64,000 nucleotides of DNA from CAYXAA01 sp964462985 (GTDB lineage: Bacteria > Pseudomonadota > Alphaproteobacteria > Rhizobiales > Stappiaceae), in contig CAYXAA010000025.1 of NCBI GenBank assembly GCA_964462985.1, positions 5,542 to 69,541 of the forward strand, in the 5' to 3' direction. A program made the position numbers and the translations under genes. Of this stretch, positions 15,644-24,394 are shown in pieces. Positions within the stretch are counted from its first letter, which is position 1; each line of letters starts with the position of its first letter. A model generated the notes under the pieces. That model ran no database searches and was not told the DNA's origin. It worked only from the letters and a program-made list of their open reading frames with translations.

Positions 15644-16339
15644 TTACCGCAGGTCCGTCGGCACCTCGGAATAGCGGCCGTTGCGCAGCGCGGCGAGGGC
15701 GAACTCGACCATCGGTTCGAACATGGCCTCGTGATGTCCGTCGGGCACGCAGCGCAGCGCCTGCGAAATCAGCATCGGGTGCAGGAACATCACCAGGCTG
15801 TGCTGGAAGAGGAGGGCGGCAGAGCCGACGTCCTGCGGCGGGAATTCGCCGGCGGCAATGCCGTCCTCGATGAGTTCGGCGATCAGCATCCGGACGTCAC
15901 GCTTGTGGGTTTCGATCTCGTCCCAGGCCTGGTCCATGGCGGCCTCGAGCAAATCATGGATCTTGCGATCAGAGGTGTATCGGCACCGCATGATCTCGAA
16001 ATGGCTGCGTATCGCCGTCTTGAGCCGCTCGTCCGCCGAGGGACCGGCCGCGGCCACCGCAGCCTTCATCTCCGTAATCAGCCCCTTCGTTACCTCCGCG
16101 GTAACGGCCTTGACCAACTCGGTCTTCGAGGAGAAGAACCGATAAACGTTGGCCGGCGACATCCCGAGGTCTCTGGCAATGTCCGCAACCGTGGTCTTCT
16201 GAAAGCCATAGAGATGAAACAGCCGGCTGGCGGCCTCGACGATGCGCTGCCTCGTTTCGGCAGCAAGCGGCGTCATGACGCCATCCCGCGGCAAAAGGTC
16301 CGCACCGCTCGACGCGGCGGCTTCGGTGGGTCCGTCCAT
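15644..16339 (-). CDS. TetR-family transcriptional regulator
   Basis: A 231-aa repressor, probably of the divergent RND efflux genes. The TetR DNA-binding domain is clear: TRQRIVEAASRLFHLYGFQKTTVADIARDLGMSP followed by NVYRFFSSKTELV (about residues 30-75), and then an all-helical ligand-binding domain ending LRNGRYSEVP. The ATG at 16339 was chosen because the preceding frame, open to 16465, has no TetR-like sequence; an internal ATG before TPLAAETRQ is also possible. It ends 17 nt from the TRAP gene stop (convergent). A 22-nt palindrome lies between this gene and the adaptor gene. Confidence 0.85.
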   Translation of the reverse strand: MDGPTEAAASSGADLLPRDGVMTPLAAETRQRIVEAASRLFHLYGFQKTTVADIARDLGMSPANVYRFFSSKTELVKAVTAEVTKGLITEMKAAVAAAGPSADERLKTAIRSHFEIMRCRYTSDRKIHDLLEAAMDQAWDEIETHKRDVRMLIAELIEDGIAAGEFPPQDVGSAALLFQHSLVMFLHPMLISQALRCVPDGHHEAMFEPMVEFALAALRNGRYSEVPTDLR

Positions 16340-16488
16340 CAATCTTACGCTTCCCTGTCGTTCCCGTTCCGTCGGTTCTTCGCCGACGATCACGCTGATA
16401 ACACTACCAAGATTCTTCCTCGCAGACACGGCTGCCCGCCGAACCGTTAAGGCCGCATCAACCATGCGCGCGAAAGCGAGTCGGCTTT

Positions 16489-16532
16489 ACAACCCTGATA
16501 TGTAATATTCTGCCCCACTCATACAGGGTTGT
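16489..16532. repeat. Inverted repeat, 9-nt arms, in the tetR-RND intergenic region
   Basis: ACAACCCTG (16489-16497) and its exact reverse complement CAGGGTTGT (16524-16532) flank a 26-nt AT-richer spacer. It may be a second regulator-binding site, closer to tetR, or a hairpin in the tetR leader. Confidence 0.45.
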
Positions 16533-16656
16533 GATCCCTGCCTGACGAGCTGCCTCATCGCAGCAGATCCGCCATCCCCCAACCGGTGACGGCGGTGTTT
16601 GTGCCACGACTTCCGACCTGCCGTACGATCCCGCTCACAGCTGAAAATATGATCAA

Positions 16657-16678
16657 TGACGATTATTGACAATCGTCA
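16657..16678 (+). promoter_or_regulatory. Palindromic TetR-type operator overlapping the RND promoter
   Basis: TGACGATT (16657-16664) and AATCGTCA (16671-16678) are perfect inverted arms around ATTGAC. A consensus -35 hexamer TTGACA (16666-16671) sits inside the palindrome, and an A/T-rich -10 candidate (AATATATATG, 16689-16696 region) follows at 17-19 nt. A repressor bound here would block RNA polymerase. It lies about 60 nt before the adaptor ATG. Confidence 0.6.
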
Positions 16679-16738
16679 CACGTCACCAAATATATGCGGA
16701 TCTACTGACGCCGCCAGGCGCGCCCGAGGAGATCAGCC

Positions 16739-17923
16739 ATGAGTGCCGTGGACCGAGCCTTCCCTTTGAACAAGCCGGCTCACGGCGCGGGAGCGGTCCG
16801 GTCCGTTCGCGGATCCGGCTGGGCGGCAGTCCTTGCGGGGCTCGCTGCGCTTTCGCTGGCCGCTTGCCAGCCCGAGGCCAGCCAGGAGAGCGCGCCGGTG
16901 AAGCCGCGGACCGTTTGGGCCGATCCGGTGGTTTCGACAACCGGAGATGGGGTGGTGCGGCTCTCCGGTACCATCGAGCCGCGGTTCGAAACCCCGCTCG
17001 GGTTTCGTGTTGCGGGGAAGATCGCCAGCCGCGCTGTCGACGTTGGGGCGCGCGTTGTCGCGGGCGAGGTGATCGCGACACTGGATGACAGAAATTTCCA
17101 GCACGCACTTGCCTCAGCGCAGGCGCAGGAGCGCGCCGCAGAAGCCGCCGCCAAGAAGGCTGCGGCCGACCTTGAGCGCGCCCGCAGTCTCAAGCAGCGC
17201 GGCCATGTCAGCCAGGCCGCACTGGACGCCGCCGAGGCCGAGGAGCGTTCTGCCGCAGAGGCACTGAAGGCTGCGATTGAACGGCGCCAGATCGCCGAGA
17301 ACGAACTCGCCTACGCCACGCTCCGCGCCGACGCAGGTGGCGTCATTACGTCTGTTGCGGCCGAGCCCGGCCAGGTCGTCGAGATCGGCCAGGCCATCGT
17401 CACCATCGCCCATGCCGGCACGCGCGAGGCGGAGGTCGCAATTCCGGAGGCCTATGTCGCTCGGCTCGGCGACGCGCCGGCCACGGTGACGCTGTGGGCG
17501 CGGCCCGATGCCAGGCTCCTCGCGCGGCTGCGTGAACTGTCCCCGGAGGCGGATGCCGCCAGCCGATCCTACACAGCGCGCTTCACGCTAGAGGATCCCG
17601 GTGGACTCGCCAGGCTCGGCATGTCTGCGACGGTCGAGATCACCCTCGGCGAGCAGGACGACAGCCTTGAGGTGCCGCTTTCGGCGGTGTTCTTCCGCGG
17701 CGACGATGCCTTCGTCTGGCGCGGCCGCGCCGGGAAGGGCCAACTGGAGGCGGTGCCCGTTACCATCCGACGCTACGGCGAGAGCCGCGCCCGTGTCTCC
17801 GGCCCGCTCAAGCCCGGCGACCTCGTGGTTAGCATGGGCGTCCACCGGCTCGACGAAACGCAGACGGTGTTCCTTCAGAAGCGCGAGGGCGAGCGCAAGG
17901 TCGCGGAAGGTCCGCTGCAATGA
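16739..17923 (+). CDS. RND efflux periplasmic adaptor (membrane fusion lipoprotein)
   Basis: Connects the inner-membrane RND pump to an outer-membrane channel. This 394-aa protein has an N-terminal hydrophobic segment ending in a lipobox (LSLAAC, Cys near residue 42), so it is probably an acylated lipoprotein. Next come a beta-barrel/lipoyl half (LGFRVAGKIASRAVDVGARVVAGEVIATLDDRNF), a long alanine-rich coiled hairpin (about 115-190), the second lipoyl half (GVITSVAAEPGQVVEIGQAIVTI) and a membrane-proximal domain. It starts behind GAGGAGATC and overlaps the permease gene by ATGA. No outer-membrane factor gene follows. Confidence 0.9.
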   Translation: MSAVDRAFPLNKPAHGAGAVRSVRGSGWAAVLAGLAALSLAACQPEASQESAPVKPRTVWADPVVSTTGDGVVRLSGTIEPRFETPLGFRVAGKIASRAVDVGARVVAGEVIATLDDRNFQHALASAQAQERAAEAAAKKAAADLERARSLKQRGHVSQAALDAAEAEERSAAEALKAAIERRQIAENELAYATLRADAGGVITSVAAEPGQVVEIGQAIVTIAHAGTREAEVAIPEAYVARLGDAPATVTLWARPDARLLARLRELSPEADAASRSYTARFTLEDPGGLARLGMSATVEITLGEQDDSLEVPLSAVFFRGDDAFVWRGRAGKGQLEAVPVTIRRYGESRARVSGPLKPGDLVVSMGVHRLDETQTVFLQKREGERKVAEGPLQ

Positions 17924-20900
17924 GCGGCTTCAACCTGTCCGCCTGGGCGCTGCGCCACCAGGCACTGGTGCTGTTCTTGATCCTGTCGCTGGCGGCGGTC
18001 GGCGCCTGGTCCTACATGAAGCTCGGCCGCAACGAGGATCCGACCTTCACCGTCAAGGTCATGGTGGTGACCGCCGCCTGGCCCGGAGCCACCGCCGAGG
18101 AGATGCAGGAGCAGGTGGCCGACCGGATCGAGACCCGGCTTCAGACGCTGCCCTATCTCGACCGCATCGACACCTATTCCCGCCCCGGCTTCACGGCGTC
18201 GCAGGTCATTCTCGCTGATTCGGCACCGCCAGAGGTGGTTGCGGATCTGTGGTACCAGGCGCGCAAGAAGGTCGGAGATCTCAGGTCGGAACTGCCATCC
18301 GGCGTTCTCGGCCCCTTCTTCAACGACGAATATTCCGATGTCTTCGTCAAGGTCTATGCGCTCACGGCACCGCACACGACCTGGAGTGAATTCTCCGATC
18401 TCGCCGAGAAGGTCCGCCAGGGCTTCCTTGCCGTGTCCGGCGTGGAGAAGGTGCAGCTCTTCGGCGAACAGGACCAGAAGATCTTCGTCGAGATTTCCTA
18501 CGCCAAGCTTGCCACCTTGGGCGTTCCCGCCGATGCCATCTTCCAGGCGCTCAGCGCCCAGAACTCGGTCGTGCCCTCGGGGGAGGTCGATACGCCGACG
18601 GAACGGGTTCAGGTTCGCGTCACCGGAAAGCTGGATGGTGTTGAGGCGGTGGCCGCAGTGCCGATCGAGGCCGGCGGCCGCACCTTCCGGCTTGGCGACA
18701 TCGCGACGGTGCGCAGCGGCATCGAGGACCCGCAGAGCTACGTCACGCGCTACAACGGCGAGCCGGCGATCATGGTTGGCGTTGCGATGGCGACCGGGCA
18801 CAACGTGATGGAACTTGGGGAGGCGCTCGACCACCGCGCCGAGATCCTCACCCACCAGCTGCCGGCCGGCGTGGAACTGCACCAGGTCAGCGACCAGCCT
18901 GCGGTGGTCGAGGAGGCGATCAGCGAATTCGTCTTCAAGTTCGTGGTCGCGATCTCGATCGTGCTGCTCGTCTCTTTTCTATCGCTCGGCTTCCGTACCG
19001 GAATCATCGTGGCACTGTCGGTGCCGCTGACGCTTGCCGGCACATTCCTGGTGATGCTGCAGATGGGCATCGATCTGCAGCGGATCTCGCTCGGCGCGCT
19101 GATCCTGTCGCTGGGTCTTCTCGTCGATGACGCCATCATCGCCATCGAGATGATGGTGGTGAAGATCGAGCAGGGCTGGGATCGGTTCCGCGCCGCGACC
19201 TTCGCCTGGACCTCGACCGCCTTTCCGATGCTGACGGGGACCCTGGTGACGGCTGCGGGTTTTCTGCCAGTGGGCTTTGCCCGATCGTCGGCCGGCGAAT
19301 ATGCCGGCGGCATCTTCTGGGTGGTGACGATCGCATTGCTGATTTCCTGGATCGTGGCCGTGGTGTTCACGCCCTATCTTGGACTCAAGCTGTTGCCGAC
19401 GTCGCTGGAGCGCCGCGCCGCCGCCCATGGTGGCAAGGATGAAGATGCGATCTACCGCACGCCGGTCTACAACCGCCTTCGCGCTGTCATCTCCTGGGCA
19501 GTGCGTCGCCGCCTCCTGGTGGTGCTGTCGACGGTCGGACTGCTCGTTGCCGGCGGCTTCGGCATGACGATGGTGCAGAAGCAGTTCTTCCCGAACTCCT
19601 CGCGCCCGGAACTCCTGGTCGAACTGCGCGGGCCGGAGGGTGCCTCGTTCGAGCTCACCGACCGGGAGGCGAGGAAGCTCGAAGTCTGGCTCGAGCAGAG
19701 CCCCGACCTTGACTATTTCACCACCTATGTGGGCGCCGGCGCCCCGCGGTTCTTCCTCGCCTACAACCCGGCGCTGCCCAACCCGAATTATGCGCTGATC
19801 CTGATCCAGACCAAGGGCGGCGAGCATCGCGAGAGGCTGCTTTCCGAGCTTCGTGCGCGCTTTGCCGCCGAGGAGGGGCCGGTACGCGGCCGCGCCACGC
19901 GGCTGGAGCTCGGGCCGCCGGTCGGGCATCCGGTGCAGTTCCGCGTCACCGGCAGCGATCCGGAGGAGAGTCGGAGGATCGCGGCTCAGGTGCGTGACAT
20001 CATGGAGGCCAATCCCAAGATCCGTGATGTCGAGCTTCAGTGGGGCGAAAAGGTCAAGTCGGTACGACTCGAGGTCGACCAGGATCGCGCAAGAGCACTC
20101 GGCCTCACCACCGAGGAGGTGGCGCAGACGCTGCAGGCACTGCTCACCGGCTACGAGGTTACGAGCTTGAGGGACGGGCGGCACTCCGTCGGCGTCGTCG
20201 TGCGCGCCACCGAGGCGGAGCGGTCGCAGCTTGAGGATCTCGGCAATCTGGTGCTGACGGTGCGAGACGGCCGGCCGGTTCCGGTCGCTCAGGTGGCGCG
20301 GGTGAGCTACACCGCCGAGGAGCCGATCCTGTGGCGCCGCAGCCGGGAAACGGTGCTGACGGTACGGGCCGATGTGTTGGACGGCGTTCAGGCTCCGGAC
20401 GTGACGGCGGAGCTCGCACCGCTGATGGCAGCGCTGGAACAGACGCTGCCGCCGGGCTACCGCATCGAGGCGGGCGGCGCCGCCGAGGAATCGGAAAAGG
20501 CCAATGTCGCGCTCGCCGAGGTGTTTCCGGTCATGATCGGCGTCATGCTGCTGCTGATTATGATCCAGATGCAGTCATTCTCGAAGACGGTGATCGTGTT
20601 CCTGACCTTCCCGCTCGGGCTGATTGGCGCCGTTGCGGCGCTGCTCATTGCCGATGCGCCGTTCGGCTTCGTCGCGATCCTCGGCGTCATCGCGCTCGGC
20701 GGCATGATCATGCGCAACACGCTGATCCTGGCCGATCAGATCGATCATGACCTCGCGGCCGGTGCCACGATGCGCCAGGCCATCGTCGAATCCACGGTGC
20801 GCCGGACCCGGCCGGTGGTGCTGACGGCGCTCGCCGCGGTTCTCGCCTTCCTGCCACTCACCACCAACATTTTCTGGGGGCCAATGGCGATCTCGATGAT

Positions 20901-21084
20901 CGGCGGTCTCACCGTGGCCACTTTCCTGACGCTGCTGTTCCTGCCGGCGCTCTATGCACTGTGGTTCCGTCGCCGGCTCGATCAGCGCGAGAGCAAACCC
21001 GCCGATGCTGCAGAGGCACCGAACCCCACCCAGGACGACGATCATCGGACTTCGGTGATCCCGATACGGCAGGCGGCGGAGTAA
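17920..21084 (+). CDS. RND-superfamily efflux permease (HAE1-like)
   Basis: Proton-driven inner-membrane pump of 1054 aa, the standard length. The N-terminal helix is followed by the porter-domain motif NEDPTFTVKVMVVTAAWPGATAEEMQ. The two halves of six C-terminal helices begin at about residues 330 and 865. The proton-relay aspartates are in LGLLVDDAIIAIEMMV (TM4). It forms an operon with the adaptor (ATGA overlap) and is probably controlled by the divergent TetR protein. Substrates cannot be predicted; drugs, solvents, bile-like acids or plant compounds are typical. A strong hairpin at 21143 ends the unit. Confidence 0.93.
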   Translation: MSGFNLSAWALRHQALVLFLILSLAAVGAWSYMKLGRNEDPTFTVKVMVVTAAWPGATAEEMQEQVADRIETRLQTLPYLDRIDTYSRPGFTASQVILADSAPPEVVADLWYQARKKVGDLRSELPSGVLGPFFNDEYSDVFVKVYALTAPHTTWSEFSDLAEKVRQGFLAVSGVEKVQLFGEQDQKIFVEISYAKLATLGVPADAIFQALSAQNSVVPSGEVDTPTERVQVRVTGKLDGVEAVAAVPIEAGGRTFRLGDIATVRSGIEDPQSYVTRYNGEPAIMVGVAMATGHNVMELGEALDHRAEILTHQLPAGVELHQVSDQPAVVEEAISEFVFKFVVAISIVLLVSFLSLGFRTGIIVALSVPLTLAGTFLVMLQMGIDLQRISLGALILSLGLLVDDAIIAIEMMVVKIEQGWDRFRAATFAWTSTAFPMLTGTLVTAAGFLPVGFARSSAGEYAGGIFWVVTIALLISWIVAVVFTPYLGLKLLPTSLERRAAAHGGKDEDAIYRTPVYNRLRAVISWAVRRRLLVVLSTVGLLVAGGFGMTMVQKQFFPNSSRPELLVELRGPEGASFELTDREARKLEVWLEQSPDLDYFTTYVGAGAPRFFLAYNPALPNPNYALILIQTKGGEHRERLLSELRARFAAEEGPVRGRATRLELGPPVGHPVQFRVTGSDPEESRRIAAQVRDIMEANPKIRDVELQWGEKVKSVRLEVDQDRARALGLTTEEVAQTLQALLTGYEVTSLRDGRHSVGVVVRATEAERSQLEDLGNLVLTVRDGRPVPVAQVARVSYTAEEPILWRRSRETVLTVRADVLDGVQAPDVTAELAPLMAALEQTLPPGYRIEAGGAAEESEKANVALAEVFPVMIGVMLLLIMIQMQSFSKTVIVFLTFPLGLIGAVAALLIADAPFGFVAILGVIALGGMIMRNTLILADQIDHDLAAGATMRQAIVESTVRRTRPVVLTALAAVLAFLPLTTNIFWGPMAISMIGGLTVATFLTLLFLPALYALWFRRRLDQRESKPADAAEAPNPTQDDDHRTSVIPIRQAAE

Positions 21085-21142
21085 CGCCATTCGCCGCTGG
21101 CCGCGGCCCGGGCGCTCGCCCCGCGGTCCGGGCCAAGGACGT

Positions 21143-21173
21143 TTCCCGGTCGGGTGCAACACCCGACCGGGAA
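21143..21173. terminator. Bidirectional hairpin terminator
   Basis: Perfect 14-bp stem TTCCCGGTCGGGTG (21143-21156) and CACCCGACCGGGAA (21160-21173) with a CAA loop, between the convergent RND permease and threonine dehydratase genes. There is no long T tract, but its strength and position fit a shared terminator. Confidence 0.7.
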
Positions 21174-21215
21174 GCGTTCCTTGCCGCGCCGCCTGGATCC
21201 GCCCGGTCCTCGTCC

Positions 21216-22202
21216 TCAGCTTCCCAGCGCCCGCATCAGCATTGCCGGTTCGATGTTGCCGCCCGACAAAATCAGGGCGACGGTGCGGCCCTTGACCGGC
21301 AGCTTGCCCGTGAGCACGGCCGCGAGCGCCACGGCGCCGCCCGGCTCGACCACCAGCTTCAGTTCGTTGAAGGCGAAGGCGACCGCTGCAAGCGCCTCCG
21401 CGTCGCTGACGACGAGGCCCTCCCTTGCGCGGCGCGAGGTGATGGCAAAACCAAGTTCTCCCGGGGAGGGGGACATCAGAGCGTCACACACCGAGCCGCC
21501 CTCGGCCGGGTTTCCGAGCCTCTCCCCCGCGGCGAGCGAGCGGGCATAGTCGTCGAATCCCTGAGGCTCGACGGGATAGATCGCGCAGTCGGGCAGCAAG
21601 GTCTCGAGCGCGAGCGCGATGCCACCGGTCATGCCGCCGCCACCGCAGCAGGTCAGCATCGCTTCGGGCTCAAGCCCGAGGGCGGCGGCCTGCTCGGCAA
21701 TCTCGACGCCGATCGTGCCCTGACCGGCGATGACGCCCGCGTCATTATAGGGATGGACAAGGGTGGCGCCGGTGCGGGCGGAGATCTCGGCGGCGATCGC
21801 GTCGCGGTCTTCGCGGCCGCGTTCGTATGTCACCACTGCGGCGCCGGACCGCTCGGTGCGAGCTTTCTTGAGCGCTGGCGCATCCGAGGGCATGACGATG
21901 GTGGCCGGCATGCCGATCAACCGCGCCGCCTCGGCAACGCCCTGGGCATGATTGCCCGAGGAGCAAGCGACAACGCCCTTGCTCCGTTCGCTTTCGGGAA
22001 TCAGCGACAGCCGATTGTAGGCGCCGCGGAACTTGAACGAGCCGGTGCGCTGCAGCGTCTCGGGCTTGATGAGAACGGTGCCGCCGGTGAGGTCGTCAAG
22101 GAAGGGAAACCGGAGTAGCGGCGTTACGCTAGCGACACCGGCAATCCGGGCGCGGGCGGCAGCGACGTCGTCGAACACGGGCGGGGGGAGCGAGTGCTGC
22201 AT
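21216..22202 (-). CDS. Threonine/serine dehydratase-like PLP enzyme
   Basis: Fold-type II PLP enzyme of 328 aa that probably deaminates L-threonine or L-serine to 2-oxobutyrate or pyruvate. The PLP lysine is in TGSFKFRGAYNRL near residue 52, followed by ACSSGNHAQGVAEAARL, the phosphate-binding loop CCGGGGMTGGIAL near 180 and the C-terminal LSGGNIEP. It lacks the ACT-like regulatory domain of biosynthetic IlvA, so it is of the catabolic or short type; 3-hydroxyaspartate dehydratase is an alternative. The ATG at 22202 has AGGAGGCC upstream, so the longer frame to 22256 was not used. It is a single gene between two hairpin- or gap-bounded units. Confidence 0.85.
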   Translation of the reverse strand: MQHSLPPPVFDDVAAARARIAGVASVTPLLRFPFLDDLTGGTVLIKPETLQRTGSFKFRGAYNRLSLIPESERSKGVVACSSGNHAQGVAEAARLIGMPATIVMPSDAPALKKARTERSGAAVVTYERGREDRDAIAAEISARTGATLVHPYNDAGVIAGQGTIGVEIAEQAAALGLEPEAMLTCCGGGGMTGGIALALETLLPDCAIYPVEPQGFDDYARSLAAGERLGNPAEGGSVCDALMSPSPGELGFAITSRRAREGLVVSDAEALAAVAFAFNELKLVVEPGGAVALAAVLTGKLPVKGRTVALILSGGNIEPAMLMRALGS

Positions 22203-22296
22203 CGAAAGGCCTCCTGCTTCCCTCGTCCGATAGCAGGGGCATCCGTCCCTCGGCAACGCAAAGATTGTCCCGGTGACAGCGCGCCTTTACTCGGTC

Positions 22297-23331
22297 TCAA
22301 GCCGCCTCGGCCTGCCGCCCCGTGTCGTATGCCGCGGTGCAGTTGGCCAGGAACTGCCGGGCACTCTCGGTCCAGGTGTAGCCGAGCGCAACCTCCCGGC
22401 AACGTTCGCGCGACAGGTCGAGGGCTGCGAGCGCGGCGCGGCCGAGATCCGCGTTAAGGACGCCCGCGCCGGTGCTGCCGATAATGTCCAGCGGCCCCGT
22501 CACGGGGAAAGCGGCCACCGGCACGCCGCAGGCGAGCGCCTCCAGAAGGACGTTGCCGAAGGTGTCGGTCAGGCTTGGGAACACGAAAACGTCGGCGCTG
22601 GCATAGTGGCGGGCAAGATCCTCTGCGGTCCTGGCGCCGGTGAAATGGACTGCCGGGTAGCGCTTCTTCAGCGCCTTGAGCAGCGGTCCGTCGCCGACCA
22701 CCACCTTAGAGCCAGGCAGGGGAAGGTCGAGGAAAGCCTCGATGTTCTTTTCCACCGCGACGCGGCCGACATAGATGAAGATCGGCCGCGGCAGGTTGTC
22801 CGGCAGCACAGAACCCTCGTGCGGCCGGAACAGGTCGTGGTCAATGCCACGCGACCACCGCATCAGGTTGGTGAATCCATGCGCGGCGAGGTCGGCCTCG
22901 AGCGAGGGTGTTGCCACCATGCAGCCCTGGCCGGCGTTGTGGAAGTGACGCAGCCAGGCGTAGGACCAGGCCTTCGGGATCGGGAACCGCGCGGAGACGT
23001 ATTCGGGAAAGCGGGTGTGGTAGCTCGTGGTGAAGACCCGGCCTCTCCCGCGCGCAACGCGGGCAGCGATCAGCCCCAGCGGCCCTTCGGTGGCGATGTG
23101 CAGGTGATCGCAGCCGCATTGGTCGATTCGGCGGCGCACGGCGGCTACGGTCGTCAGCGACAGCCGGATCTCGGGATAGGTTGGGCAGGGCAGGGTCCTG
23201 AACGCCTGCGGCGTCAGGAACTCGACACTTACGCCCATCCTGATCAGTTCGGCCGCCGTCCGCTCCAGGGACCGCACGACGCCGTTGATCTGAGGATGCC
23301 AGGCGTCGGTGACGATAAGGATGGATGTCAT
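22297..23331 (-). CDS. agt: GT4-family glycosyltransferase, probable diacylglycerol glycosyltransferase (Agt-like)
   Basis: A 344-aa GT-B enzyme. The N-terminal acceptor domain begins ILIVTDAWHPQINGVVRSLE; the C-terminal donor domain has IYVGRVAVEKNIEAFL, VVVGDGPLLKAL and VFVFPSLTDTFGNVLLEALACGVPV (the EX7E motif). The gene overlaps the upstream phosphohydrolase gene by ATGA. This plcP-agt pair is known from rhizobia and marine alphaproteobacteria. There PlcP releases diacylglycerol from phospholipids when phosphate is scarce, and Agt adds glucose or glucuronate to make glycolipids. Assignment to Agt rests on family and context; a general mannosyltransferase is the alternative. Confidence 0.8.
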   Translation of the reverse strand: MTSILIVTDAWHPQINGVVRSLERTAAELIRMGVSVEFLTPQAFRTLPCPTYPEIRLSLTTVAAVRRRIDQCGCDHLHIATEGPLGLIAARVARGRGRVFTTSYHTRFPEYVSARFPIPKAWSYAWLRHFHNAGQGCMVATPSLEADLAAHGFTNLMRWSRGIDHDLFRPHEGSVLPDNLPRPIFIYVGRVAVEKNIEAFLDLPLPGSKVVVGDGPLLKALKKRYPAVHFTGARTAEDLARHYASADVFVFPSLTDTFGNVLLEALACGVPVAAFPVTGPLDIIGSTGAGVLNADLGRAALAALDLSRERCREVALGYTWTESARQFLANCTAAYDTGRQAEAA

Positions 23332-24131
23332 GCGGCGGCCTGGGCGCGCGCCGCCGGCGCCGGAACCTCCTCCGGCCTCGTCTGGTCCGCCCATCGTATC
23401 ACCTCGAAGGTTCCGTCGTGATGCTCGACGACGGCCGTGCAGCTTTCGACCCAGTCCCCGGTGTTGATATACTGGATGCCCCAATCGCGGTGGTTGGCGG
23501 CATGATGGATATGGCCGCAGATCACGCCCTCGACATCGCGCCTGCTTGCCTCAGTGGAAAGCGTCTCCTCGAACTTGCCGATGAAGTTCACCGCGTTCTT
23601 GACCCGGAACTTGGCCCAGGCCGACAGGGACCAGTAGGTCAGGCCGACCCGGCGCCGCAGGGCATTGACGACGGTGTTGAGGTTGAGCGCGGTGACATAG
23701 GCCCAGTCGCCGAAGAAGGCGAGCCAACGGGCGTGGCGAACGACCACGTCGAACCGGTCGCCGTGGATGATCAGGAACCGGCGACCGTCGGCGGCGGTGT
23801 GAATCGCCTCGTCGACCACCTCTACGCCGCCGAAATGCGTGCCGAGGAAACCGCGCAGGAACTCATCGTGGTTGCCCGGCGTGTAGATGATCCGGGCGCC
23901 TTTTCGCCCCTTGCGCAGAAGCTTCTGGATGACATCGTTATGGGTCTGGGGCCAGTACCAGGAGCGGCGCAATCTCCAGCCATCGACAATGTCGCCTATC
24001 AGGTAAATCGTCTCCGCATCGTTGTATCTGAGGAAGTCGAGCAGCAGGTCGGCCTGGCATCCCCTGGTGCCGAGATGGATGTCGGAGAGGAACAGGGCCC
24101 GATGGTGCTGCGGCTCAGGCCTCGCGGACAT
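23328..24131 (-). CDS. plcP: PlcP-like metallophosphoesterase (phospholipase C type)
   Basis: Calcineurin-like phosphoesterase of the UDP-2,3-diacylglucosamine diphosphatase family, 267 aa. The metal-binding motifs occur in order: LFLSDIHLG near residue 15, IGDIVDGW near 46, TPGNHDEF near 85, IIHGDRFD near 120 and GHIHHA near 207. In Sinorhizobium the homologous PlcP degrades phosphatidylcholine and related lipids during phosphorus limitation. A PHO-box-like direct repeat lies 48 nt before the ATG, and the agt-like gene overlaps the stop, which both support this role over lipid A synthesis (LpxH). The ATG at 24131 has a nearby GGAG. Confidence 0.82.
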   Translation of the reverse strand: MSARPEPQHHRALFLSDIHLGTRGCQADLLLDFLRYNDAETIYLIGDIVDGWRLRRSWYWPQTHNDVIQKLLRKGRKGARIIYTPGNHDEFLRGFLGTHFGGVEVVDEAIHTAADGRRFLIIHGDRFDVVVRHARWLAFFGDWAYVTALNLNTVVNALRRRVGLTYWSLSAWAKFRVKNAVNFIGKFEETLSTEASRRDVEGVICGHIHHAANHRDWGIQYINTGDWVESCTAVVEHHDGTFEVIRWADQTRPEEVPAPAARAQAAA

Positions 24132-24178
24132 GGCGAAACTCCGGATTGCAAGATGCCGGCACCATAAACGCGATTCAA

Positions 24179-24196
24179 ATCTCAGGAGTATGACAG
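24179..24196 (-). promoter_or_regulatory. PHO box (PhoB binding site) of plcP-agt
   Basis: Read on the minus strand: CTGTCAT-ACTC-CTGAGAT, two 7-nt half-sites 4 nt apart as in the PhoB consensus. The first half-site matches exactly and the second matches 5 of 7. A TTTATG -10 candidate begins 10 nt downstream of the box, the spacing usual for PhoB-activated promoters, and the plcP ATG follows. Confidence 0.65.
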
Positions 24197-24394
24197 TCCA
24201 TTGCCAGCGGGCGGGCACCATCGATCCGGGCAGCGTGTGTACGCATGCCGCGTTGGCGCTTGGGAAATGCGCATGATCGGGAAGTGTTGTGGAACGGCAG
24301 CCTTGCCCTTGCGCCGTCGACCGGCCTTTGCCACCGTGCGTCGACACACCGGCCCACGGATTGGTCGGCAACCTTCCAACAGTGGAGACTAGGC

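Larger units (their letters stand above)
16340..16738. other. Divergent regulatory region between tetR and the RND operon
   Basis: A 399-nt region without a supported gene. It holds the 16489-16532 inverted repeat and the 16657-16678 palindrome with its embedded promoter. It becomes markedly AT-rich after about 16640, and GAGGAGATCAGCC is the ribosome binding site of the adaptor gene. If the TetR start is further upstream than annotated, up to 126 nt would be coding. Confidence 0.6.
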
